Shown here: piece after piece, positions 57,221 through 64,000 of the stretch
How positions within the stretch are numbered: the stretch's first letter is position 1
Layout: each line of letters begins with the position of its first letter
Source: Winogradskyella thalassocola
Lineage (GTDB): Bacteria; Bacteroidota; Bacteroidia; Flavobacteriales; Flavobacteriaceae
Reading direction: 5' to 3'
NCBI RefSeq assembly: GCF_900099995.1
Contig: NZ_FNCZ01000008.1
Coordinates: forward strand, 1-64,000
Length of the DNA stretch: 64,000 nucleotides
The notes under the pieces: generated by a model
Told to the model about the DNA's origin: nothing
The model's database searches: none
What the model saw: the letters and a program-made list of their open reading frames with translations, nothing else
Position numbers and translations under genes: made by a program

Positions 57221-57880
57221 TTAATTATAGTTTCTTGTTCCAAAGATACTACTTCCAACGCGAACCATAGTACTTCCACAGTCAATTGCCAGCTTATAGT
57301 CTCCACTCATTCCCATACTAATGATGTGGAGCTCAGAATTTATAGCTTTAAGTTCTGTGAATGTGTGTTTTAGGAATTTAAATTCATTTTCAACTTGTGT
57401 CATATCATCAGTAAATGTGGCCATTCCCATAACTCCAACGACTTTTATATTCTTTAATTCTGAAAATTCATCGGATTGTAAAAGGGTAGAGGCGTCAGAA
57501 GCAGACATACCAAATTTACTATCTTCTTCAGCAATTTTAATTTGAAGTAAACAGTCTATAATTCTATTGTGTTTTTGGGCTTGCTTGTTAATTTCATTTA
57601 ATAATTTGAAGCTTTCCACTCCATGAATTAAACTCACAAATTCAGCCATATATTTTACCTTATTTCGCTGAACATGGCCTATCATATGCCATTCAATATC
57701 TTTTGGCATTTCGGCATATTTATCTGCCATTTCTTGGATTTTGTTTTCTCCAAAAATGCGTTGTCCAACGTTGTAAGCTTCCATTAAATCACACACAGGC
57801 TTTGTTTTAGAAACAGCTACAAGTGTGACGTGTTCTGGTAAGTTTGATTTTATACTATTTAGGTTGTCTTTAATGCTCAT
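57221..57880 (-). CDS. YggS family pyridoxal-phosphate homeostasis protein
   Basis: A 219-residue PLP-binding protein (YggS/PROSC). The Schiff-base lysine is in VTLVAVSKTKP (Lys26), with VGQRIFGENKIQEM near 38-51, WHMIGHVQRNK and GMSGDYKLAIDCGSTMVRVGSSIFG at the C-terminus (range). It buffers free PLP and affects amino-acid metabolism. The length is normal. It is upstream of the exonuclease gene by about 80 bases on the same strand and 56 bases downstream of DUF1015; the three may be co-transcribed. Confidence 0.95.
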   Translation of the reverse strand: MSIKDNLNSIKSNLPEHVTLVAVSKTKPVCDLMEAYNVGQRIFGENKIQEMADKYAEMPKDIEWHMIGHVQRNKVKYMAEFVSLIHGVESFKLLNEINKQAQKHNRIIDCLLQIKIAEEDSKFGMSASDASTLLQSDEFSELKNIKVVGVMGMATFTDDMTQVENEFKFLKHTFTELKAINSELHIISMGMSGDYKLAIDCGSTMVRVGSSIFGTRNYN

Positions 57881-57936
57881 TTTAACGTTTATTATTTAAT
57901 TGTCCTAATTCAAAGAAAGAATAGTTGGTCGAGTTT

Positions 57937-59175
57937 TTAATATTCATAAATAGTGATCCCACTTCTCAATTTCGGTAGAATATATGTGCTTTTTGGAGGC
58001 ATTGTTAAACCTTCGTCTGCAATTTGTTTCATTTGTTGCACATTAGAAGGACACATGCCAAAACCAACGACATAGTCGCCACTATCTACACCACTTTTAA
58101 TGGTAATCATTTCATGTTGACCGTTAACATACGAAATTCTAGTATCGTGTCGCAAATCGTTAATTCCCAAGATAGATTGAAGAATCGTTTTATACAACAG
58201 TTGTGCATCTAACTGATCTAAGGCCGTATTAAAATCATAAGCTGTTTTTCTTAAATAAAGCGAATAAAACTCACCATCCAAATACATGCTAAAATGATGT
58301 GGTTTTGTTGGCTTATAAGGCATAATGCCTCTGTTTTCTATGCGATAGGAAGCATCAAGCTTTATCAAAAATTCTTCTTTGGTTAAGCCGTTTAAATCTT
58401 TTATCAATCTATTAAACTCATGAATCACTAAATCGGATTCCGGAATTAAATACGACATAAAAAAGTTATAAGACTCACTGCCATGATGATTAGGATTCTT
58501 TATTTTTTCATCTTTATATAAAAGGTAAGATGAAGCCGATCTATGATGGCCATCAGCAATATAAACGGTTTTCATTTTTTCGAATTCACTTTGAATCGTT
58601 TCGATCGTCTTTTCATTATCTATTTTCCATAAATAATGGGTGTCTCTATACGTCATGGTAAATTCAAACTCAGCATGTTTTTTTTGAACTTCCTTTATAA
58701 TATCCGCAATTATTGCATTATCAGGATAGGTTAATAATACAGGCTCAGCATTAAAACCGACGGTTTGCAAGTAGCTTTTAAAAGTTTCTTCGCGTTTGGC
58801 AATGGTGTCTTCATGCTTTTTTATGATGTCGTTTTCATAATCTTCTGCACTTGTAGCAGCGATAATGCCGCTAAATTCTTCACCATGTCGGTTCACAATT
58901 TTATACACATAAAAAGATGGTTTTTCATCTTGAATAAAAACCCCGTCTTCTTTAAATTCTAAATACCTGTTTTTAACGAGCCTATAGCGTTCTTCACCGG
59001 TAACTTCTTGGTCGTATTTATAACCAGGATTAACAATGTGTAGAAAACTATAGGGATTATAAGCCATTCGAGATTCGCGTTCATCAATGGTGTAACTTTG
59101 ATAAGGGCGTGCAGCGACAAGTCCGACAATGGCTCTTGTAGGTCTTACGGCTTTGAATGGGATTATTTTTGGCAT
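57937..59175 (-). CDS. DUF1015 family protein
   Basis: A 412-residue protein of the DUF1015 (UPF0180-type) family. N-terminal KIIPFKAVRPTRAIVGLVAARPYQSY, YNPYSFLHIVNPGY near 39-52, VYIADGHHRSASSYLLYK near 207-224 and IFPSDVEQVK-like MCPSNVQQMKQIADEGLTMPPKSTYILPKLRSGI (C-terminal range) are the family hallmarks. Function is unknown, though the family is widespread. The ATG at 59175 gives the standard MPKIIPF start. The tandem 7-bp repeat array begins 9 bases upstream of the start. Confidence 0.93.
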   Translation of the reverse strand: MPKIIPFKAVRPTRAIVGLVAARPYQSYTIDERESRMAYNPYSFLHIVNPGYKYDQEVTGEERYRLVKNRYLEFKEDGVFIQDEKPSFYVYKIVNRHGEEFSGIIAATSAEDYENDIIKKHEDTIAKREETFKSYLQTVGFNAEPVLLTYPDNAIIADIIKEVQKKHAEFEFTMTYRDTHYLWKIDNEKTIETIQSEFEKMKTVYIADGHHRSASSYLLYKDEKIKNPNHHGSESYNFFMSYLIPESDLVIHEFNRLIKDLNGLTKEEFLIKLDASYRIENRGIMPYKPTKPHHFSMYLDGEFYSLYLRKTAYDFNTALDQLDAQLLYKTILQSILGINDLRHDTRISYVNGQHEMITIKSGVDSGDYVVGFGMCPSNVQQMKQIADEGLTMPPKSTYILPKLRSGITIYEY

Positions 59176-59183
59176 GTAAAAGT

Positions 59184-59232
59184 ATTCAGTGTTCAGTAAT
59201 CAGTGTTCAGTAATCAGTGTTCAGTGTTCAGT
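59184..59232. repeat. Left 7-bp tandem repeat array (wwTCAGT)
   Basis: Seven direct copies of a 7-bp unit, TCAGT with a variable two-base prefix: ATTCAGT GTTCAGT AATCAGT and so on, continuing to 59232 (49 bp). Read on the minus strand the unit is ACTGANN, the same core as the right-hand array but inverted. It lies immediately downstream of the four-helix-bundle gene and upstream of the DUF1015 start. Confidence 0.9.
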
Positions 59233-59236
59233 AGCT

Positions 59237-59608
59237 TCAAATTTTGTGAGATCCGAATTTTTCTGGATTTCGAATCATGTAATTTATAAGTTTTCCTACT
59301 TCAATACTTTGTTCTGTGAGTTCATTAAATTGTTCTGTACTAATATAATTTGATGCTAAAGAAAACTCTAACCATGTTTGCGTTTCTGAATTTTCAGCAT
59401 CACAATCGGTTAATTTACTTATGAAATGTTTTGGGTAAAGGCGTTTTCTGTATGCTTCTGCCATATTTGCACAAACACTTCGTGACGAACGTCTAATTTG
59501 ATCAGTTAATGAATAGGTCTCTTCCTTTGGAAAAGATTTCGATACGCTCAATATTTTCATAGCTAAATCAAATCCTTTCCTATAAGCAAGTAAATCTTGA
59601 AATTTCAT
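59237..59608 (-). CDS. Four-helix bundle protein (S23/IVP family)
   Basis: A 123-residue four-helix-bundle protein of the 23S rRNA intervening-sequence (S23) family: MKFQDLLAYRKGFDLAMKI, YSLTDQIRRSSRSVCANMAEAYRKR near 32-56 and the SEAENSETQTWLEFSL-like segment ENSETQTWLEFSL near 72-84 are diagnostic. Relatives include the bAvd protein of diversity-generating retroelements. Function is unknown for stand-alone copies. It is bounded on both sides by inverted arrays of ACTGANN 7-mers, which suggests that gene and arrays form one mobile or repetitive cassette inserted between DUF1015 and a 3-hydroxyacyl-CoA dehydrogenase gene. No reverse transcriptase or IVS is nearby. Confidence 0.93.
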   Translation of the reverse strand: MKFQDLLAYRKGFDLAMKILSVSKSFPKEETYSLTDQIRRSSRSVCANMAEAYRKRLYPKHFISKLTDCDAENSETQTWLEFSLASNYISTEQFNELTEQSIEVGKLINYMIRNPEKFGSHKI

Positions 59609-59643
59609 AATGTTTTATTGTTCAATAAGCATATCTTCAATTT

Positions 59644-59685
59644 ACTGACCACTGACCACTGACCACTGACCACTGACCACTGTTT
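59644..59685. repeat. Right 7-bp tandem repeat array (ACTGACC)
   Basis: Five perfect direct copies of ACTGACC (59644-59678) followed by a degenerate sixth, ACTGTTT (59679-59685). It runs into the last codons of the 3-hydroxyacyl-CoA dehydrogenase gene (stop at 59684). Orientation is opposite to the left array. Together they flank the four-helix-bundle gene. Confidence 0.92.
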
Positions 59686-60574
59686 ACTTCAAAAACTGCC
59701 CAGCAACCTTCTCAGCCTTTCGACTTTCAGCATAATCATAAAAACCTTCACCTGATTTAGCGCCTAATTTACCAGCCATAACCATATTTACCAATAACGG
59801 ACATGGAGCATATTTAGGATTTTTAAAACCGTCATACATTACGTTCAGAATAGATAAACATACATCTAAACCAATAAAATCCGCTAATTGCAATGGACCC
59901 ATTGGATGTGCCATACCTAACTTCATCACGGTATCGATTTCTTCAACACCAGCAACTCCGTTGTAAAGTGTTTCAATAGATTCGTTAATCATTGGCATTA
60001 AAATACGGTTGGCTACAAAACCAGGATAATCATTAACCTCCGTTGGTACTTTACCTAAGGTTTTAGATAAATCCATAATCGTAGTCGTTACATCATCGCT
60101 CGTACTATAACCTCTAATGATTTCTACCAATTTCATAATTGGTACAGGGTTCATAAAGTGCATGCCTATTACTTTGTCTGGTCTAGACGTTACTGCCGCA
60201 ATTTGAGTTATAGAAATTGAAGACGTATTTGTCGCTAAAATGGTATTTTGACTACAAACGGCATCAAGCTGTTTAAAGATTTTTAATTTTAAATCGATGT
60301 TTTCTGTAGCTGCTTCAACCACTAAATCTGCATTTTTAACACCGTCTTCAGTGCTTGTAAATGTGGTGATATTTCCTAAAGTATTCGATTTATCAGCCTC
60401 GCTAATTTTTTCTTTAGCGACCATTCTATCTAAATTTCTGGCAATGGTATCCATACCTCGTTTTAGAGAATCTTCACTAATATCTATAAGTTGAACTTTA
60501 AAACCTGATTGTGCAAAAGTATGAGCAATACCATTTCCCATAGTACCTGCACCTATTACTGCTATATTTTTCAT
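59684..60574 (-). CDS. hbd: 3-hydroxybutyryl-CoA/3-hydroxyacyl-CoA dehydrogenase
   Basis: A 296-residue short 3-hydroxyacyl-CoA dehydrogenase. NAD motif GAGTMGNGIAHTFAQ at 7-21; GMHFMNPVPIMKLVEII with the catalytic His near 140; PGFVANRILMPMINESIE near 184-201 and GEGFYDY near 277-283. It acts in fatty-acid or butanoate metabolism, interconverting 3-hydroxy- and 3-oxoacyl-CoA. Its last codons overlap the right 7-mer array, so the array may have displaced the original C-terminus by a residue or two. It is 88 bases downstream of the Gfo/Idh gene. Confidence 0.94.
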   Translation of the reverse strand: MKNIAVIGAGTMGNGIAHTFAQSGFKVQLIDISEDSLKRGMDTIARNLDRMVAKEKISEADKSNTLGNITTFTSTEDGVKNADLVVEAATENIDLKLKIFKQLDAVCSQNTILATNTSSISITQIAAVTSRPDKVIGMHFMNPVPIMKLVEIIRGYSTSDDVTTTIMDLSKTLGKVPTEVNDYPGFVANRILMPMINESIETLYNGVAGVEEIDTVMKLGMAHPMGPLQLADFIGLDVCLSILNVMYDGFKNPKYAPCPLLVNMVMAGKLGAKSGEGFYDYAESRKAEKVAGQFLK

Positions 60575-60662
60575 TAAAAATTTTAATTTTTATTCCTGTA
60601 AAAACAGGAATCTGTTAATCATATATTTATATGACTTGTTACGATTTTCGTTTTTGAGGGAA

Positions 60663-61622
60663 TTAAAACTGATTAATAATCATGTTTGCTACGCGCAAGG
60701 CTTCAGTACCATCGTGCAAAGTAACTATTGGTTTTGTATTGTTATTAATGGCATCTGCAAACGTTTCTAATTCGTCTAAAATAGCGTTGTTGTTTGCGAT
60801 CTCTGGATTGTCAAAATAGATTTGCTTTTTAATACCTTCAGCATTTTGAAGAATCATATCAAAATCACCAGGATTTTCTGGAGCATCTTTCATTTTAACC
60901 ACTTCACATTTCTTTTCTAAAAAATCCACAGAGATGTAAGCATCTTTCTGAAAGAAACGCGTTTTACGCATGTTCTTTAATGAAATACGACTTGCAGTTA
61001 AATTAGCAACACAACCATTTTTGAATTCGATACGTGCATTGGCAATATCTGGTGTTTCACTAACTACCGAAACTCCACTTGCCGAAATATGCTTCACCGG
61101 AGATTGCACTACAGAAAGAATAATATCAATATCATGAATCATTAAATCTAAAACCACAGGCACATCCGTACCACGAGGATTAAATTCCGCAAGTCTATGA
61201 CATTCTATAAACATCGGATTTTTAATCTGATCTTTAACTCCAATAAAAGCAGGGTTAAAACGCTCTACATGTCCAACTTGACCTTTTACGCCGTGTTCTG
61301 CGACCAAAGTTCTAATCGTTTCAGCCTCTTCAACCGTATTGGTAATCGGTTTTTCTATAAAAATATGTTTTCCTTTTTTGATGGCTAGTTTAGCACAATC
61401 ATAATGGGAAAGGGTAGGAGTTACAATATCAACGACATCAACGGCTTCTATTAAATCATCAATAGAATCGAAATATCGATAACCAAATTCCTCTACAACA
61501 CGTTTAGCGTTTTCAGAATCAGCATCATAGAAACCAATAAGGTCGTATTTATTGGATTGGTTGAGTAATCTCAAATGAATTTTACCAAGGTGACCAGCAC
61601 CAAGCACACCAGCTTTGAGCAT
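60663..61622 (-). CDS. Gfo/Idh/MocA family oxidoreductase
   Basis: A 319-residue NAD(P)-dependent oxidoreductase. The Rossmann segment LKAGVLGAGHLGKIHLRLL is followed by VDVVDIVTPTLSHYDCAKLAIKKGKHIFIEKPI near 60-95 (range), where EKP is the conserved catalytic/structural lysine motif. The C-terminal GFO_IDH_MocA_C half is complete (VLDLMIHDIDIILSVV near 158-173). The substrate, probably a sugar or inositol derivative, is unknown. It is divergent from pcm, with a 267-base spacer containing no gene. Confidence 0.92.
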   Translation of the reverse strand: MLKAGVLGAGHLGKIHLRLLNQSNKYDLIGFYDADSENAKRVVEEFGYRYFDSIDDLIEAVDVVDIVTPTLSHYDCAKLAIKKGKHIFIEKPITNTVEEAETIRTLVAEHGVKGQVGHVERFNPAFIGVKDQIKNPMFIECHRLAEFNPRGTDVPVVLDLMIHDIDIILSVVQSPVKHISASGVSVVSETPDIANARIEFKNGCVANLTASRISLKNMRKTRFFQKDAYISVDFLEKKCEVVKMKDAPENPGDFDMILQNAEGIKKQIYFDNPEIANNNAILDELETFADAINNNTKPIVTLHDGTEALRVANMIINQF

Positions 61623-61889
61623 ATTTTTTATGTTTTTAACAAAAATAGTGGATTTGTATTAGATAATTCGCAAAGAAAGTCTAAAAGTTCATTGTAAGAA
61701 TTATCAGTATTTAAATTGATGCTTTCTATAGGGTACATCACACAAAAAAATCTTTAAAAAACGAGTATTCATAAAGCTTTAATTTTGAAGACACGTAGGG
61801 AATTTGGATTAAGTTTTTTGCGGATTTGAACTTTAAGAGGTTGCAATTTGCCTTTCTTTGAAGTATTTTAGCGTAAACTAAACTACGCT

Positions 61890-62531
61890 TTGAAAGATAC
61901 ATTTAAGCATCAAGGGATGCGCCAACAACTTGTTGAAACACTTATTAATAAAGGCATTAAAGATAAAGGTGTCTTAAAAGCGATTGGTAAAATTCCGAGA
62001 CATTTATTTATGGATTCTGGTTTTATTGATCATGCGTATCAAGATAAAGCGTTTCCTATTGCTGCGGACCAAACGATTTCTCAACCTTATACTGTGGCTT
62101 TTCAATCTGAATTATTACAAATTGAACCAGGACACAAAGTATTAGAAATTGGGACCGGAAGTGGTTACCAAACAGCGGTGCTTTTAGAACTTGGAGCTAG
62201 AGTTTATAGTATTGAACGTCAACAAGAACTCTTTAAAAAGACGTCTAAATTTTTGCCTAAATTGGGTTACAGAGCCAAAAGTCTCATTTTTGGCGATGGT
62301 TATAAGGGCATGCCTGTTGAAGCTCCTTTTCAAAGCATTATTGTAACAGCTGGTGCTCCTTTTGTACCAAACCCATTATTGAGTCAATTGGCTATTGGAG
62401 GTCGACTTGTGATTCCTGTGGGAGATGATGTGCAAGTAATGACCTTATTCATCAGAAAAGGACCAAAGGATTTTGAAAAACACGAGTTTGGTGATTTTAG
62501 ATTTGTCCCAATGTTAGAGGATAAGAACTAG
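61890..62531 (+). CDS. pcm: Protein-L-isoaspartate O-methyltransferase
   Basis: PCMT (213 aa) repairs isoaspartyl residues using SAM. Landmarks are DHAYQDKAFPIAADQTISQPYTVA near 47-70 (range) and the SAM motif VLEIGTGSGYQTAVLLEL near 87-104, with FQSIIVTAGAP near 149-159. A TTG at 61890 is preferred as start (MKDTFKHQGMRQQL) because the family has KxxFKHQGxR here; ATG 61917 would begin mid-helix. The C-terminus is complete. It is convergent with the dipeptidyl-peptidase gene. Confidence 0.93.
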   Translation: MKDTFKHQGMRQQLVETLINKGIKDKGVLKAIGKIPRHLFMDSGFIDHAYQDKAFPIAADQTISQPYTVAFQSELLQIEPGHKVLEIGTGSGYQTAVLLELGARVYSIERQQELFKKTSKFLPKLGYRAKSLIFGDGYKGMPVEAPFQSIIVTAGAPFVPNPLLSQLAIGGRLVIPVGDDVQVMTLFIRKGPKDFEKHEFGDFRFVPMLEDKN

Positions 62532-62653
62532 TTTTTTTATTTTAAGGGCAAGGAGCAAAGAGCAAATAATTTATATGGTCATGAGTTTATTTGAGAAATG
62601 ATTTTAAGTAGAATTAAAAGTTATAGAAACAGATAAATTCTAATATAAGATTA

Positions 62654-64000
62654 CTAATTAGTCGCTTCCTTAAATGCATTAATTCCACCAACGATTGGTA
62701 ATGTTAATTTAGTACTACCTAAATGTATCATTAGTTCTGTGCCTGCTTTTGGATGTAATGTAAATTCTTTATCACTTGAAAAAATCATAAAACCAATTTG
62801 TTGTCCTGCTTTTATAATTTGATCATCGGGTTGTAAATCAAAAGTTATAGTATAATCTTTCCCAATTACTAAATTTTCTTCTTTAGTTAGTGATTTGTGG
62901 TTTTTTGGATCTGCCCAACCACGAGTTATAATATTATCTGTAATCTTTACATCTTTCCCGTCTTGCCAAGGCAATGACACTAACCAAACCGATAAATTTG
63001 CAGCTGATTTACTACTTGCTAATGTGATGGTTACTTTTGGTACACCAGAAATATGAAGATCATTTTTTTACTTAGGCGTTACATATAATAGTCTGTTTTT
63101 TGAGTAAGCTATTTTAGCAAGGTCACTACCAGATATTGTTGCATCGTCAGATAGAGTTTCAACTTTTTCAGAACCAGGATTAAGTGTTAAACCACCAGAC
63201 ATTACTCCTCCTGCTGTTAGATTAAAGGTCACATTAGAAGCTTCAGGATTTGGATAATCTTTATAAGCCGTTGGTTCTTGTGGATCATCGTTTTCTCTAA
63301 CGATATAAGCTTTGTTTTCTATTTTTTCGACACCATTATCTATACCATGAAGATACTTTGTAAACCATTTATTCATCATAGCCGTTGGAGGTGGTCCACC
63401 ATGGCCATTTTGGTGATAGTAAATCTGAGTTGGTAAGCCTTTTTCTTTTGCTGCTTTGTAAATGCGGTAACTGTGCACAGGCATCACATTCCAATCGTTA
63501 AAACCATGAGACATAAGTAACGCAGCTTTCATATTATCCATTTGGTTTAAGTAATCTCTTCCTTCCCAAAATTCGTTATAATCGCCAGTTTCTCTATCCA
63601 TACCGTTTTTCATTTCGGTATCTCTAATGGTTTTATTATTGTATGGTCTGTTTACTTCTTTGCCACTATGCACAAAATCATAAAGGACATCAATATCTTC
63701 AACTAAATAACCACCTGGTGAACGTACCAATCCGTTAGAACGGTAATAATGATAATATGAGGTATTTGGCGCAATAGGAATAATAGCTTCTAAGCCTTTA
63801 ACACCAGTTGTTGCCGCAGCTAAAGGTAAAGTACCATTATATGACGTTCCAGTCATTCCCACCTTTCCTGTGGACCAATAAGCTTTAACTTCTTCCTTTC
63901 CTTCACGTTCAGTATAGCCTTTAACTCTGCCACATAACCAATCGATTACGGCTTTTGGTGCTAAGGATTCATTTTTTCCTCCTATGGTTGGTGCTCCGTC
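62654..64000 (-). pseudogene. Xaa-Pro dipeptidyl-peptidase interrupted by an in-frame stop (5' partial)
   Basis: An S15-type alpha/beta-hydrolase (CocE/NonD, X-Pro dipeptidyl-peptidase) whose start lies beyond the right edge. From 64000 the frame is open through GMTGTSYNG (nucleophile Ser), the catalytic Asp in HGFNDWNV and His in NGHGGPP, and the C-terminal domain to NRLLYVTPK. A TAA at 63068-63070 then stops it. The same frame resumes at once (KNDLHISGVPKVTITLASSK, LSVWLVSLPWQDG) and runs 137 codons to the normal end. No indel is needed; a TTA-to-TAA change explains it. The last 137 residues of the jelly-roll domain would be lost. Confidence 0.85.

Noticed and set aside
59237..59608. Diversity-generating retroelement accessory gene
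   Set aside because: The protein belongs to the same superfamily as bAvd, but no reverse transcriptase, template or variable repeat is in the window.
59184..59685. CRISPR array
   Set aside because: The 7-bp units are directly tandem with no spacers and no cas genes are present.
62980..63068. Frameshift in the dipeptidyl-peptidase gene
   Set aside because: The reading frame is identical on both sides of the stop codon (63070 and 62980 differ by a multiple of 3), so a single stop, not an indel, explains the break.

Overview
The window comes from the chromosome of a member of the Flavobacteriaceae (phylum Bacteroidota). The DNA is AT-rich. It carries family-typical genes: DUF6095/murQ, a DUF4249/TonB-receptor pair, monomeric icd, a long-form GAPDH, PorD of the type IX secretion system (T9SS), the short Bacteroidetes-type omega subunit, and three secreted proteins with a T9SS C-terminal sorting domain. 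Promoter-like sites match the Bacteroidetes -7 element TAnnTTTG. The species cannot be fixed by eye; marine genera near Winogradskyella or Psychroserpens are plausible.

Layout. 1-513: 3' end of a 23S rRNA gene, 5S rRNA and an rRNA terminator. 845-7622 (- strand): DUF6095, murQ, an intergenic structured repeat, DUF4249 lipoprotein, TonB receptor, icd. 7768-14726 (-): pentapeptide protein, a 0.78-kb gap holding a cryptic transcription unit, rplS, a membrane protein, trmD, a coiled-coil protein, GAPDH, Deg protease. 14904-18925 (+): dapF, GNAT, mltG, DUF2279, a lysozyme-like protein. 19108-23209 (-): RsmI-like methyltransferase, PQQ sugar dehydrogenase, LMW phosphatase, dnaA. 23409-29308: thioesterase, YigZ, arylsulfotransferase-like T9SS cargo, then EamA, HAD, ribD and an LEA-like lipoprotein. 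29360-34275 (+): GNAT, prmC (with a repeat inserted in frame), lipoprotein, ligA, membrane protein. 34340-36103 (-): a 5'-nucleotidase split over two genes. 36088-51902 (+): DUF6913, dapA, bamD, rpoZ, coaBC, porD, recN, TPR, fabI, an adhesin-like T9SS cargo, GT2, YbbR, coaE and a two-component system. 51973-61622 (-): miaA, K+ channel, DUF3857, exonuclease/GIY-YIG protein, YggS, DUF1015, a four-helix-bundle cassette, a 3-hydroxyacyl-CoA dehydrogenase and a Gfo/Idh oxidoreductase. 61890-64000: pcm, then an Xaa-Pro dipeptidyl-peptidase interrupted by an in-frame stop and cut by the window edge.

Most of the window is housekeeping: translation (rplS, trmD, prmC, miaA, rRNA), replication and repair (dnaA, ligA, recN), cell wall and lysine/DAP (murQ, dapA, dapF, mltG), envelope (bamD, porD, TonB receptor) and cofactors (coaBC, coaE, ribD). 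No CRISPR array, prophage, IS transposase, tRNA or obvious defence island was seen.

The most unusual items are: (1) a four-helix-bundle gene bracketed by inverted arrays of a 7-bp ACTGANN repeat; (2) a cryptic minus-strand unit between rplS and the pentapeptide gene, with a 24-bp perfect palindrome, two overlapping open frames, a tandem stop and its own terminator; (3) a structured intergenic element upstream of murQ; (4) an interspersed palindromic repeat translated inside prmC; (5) an exonuclease gene whose only full-length start is ATT; (6) a single in-frame stop in the dipeptidyl-peptidase gene; (7) a terminator-like hairpin in the dnaA leader.
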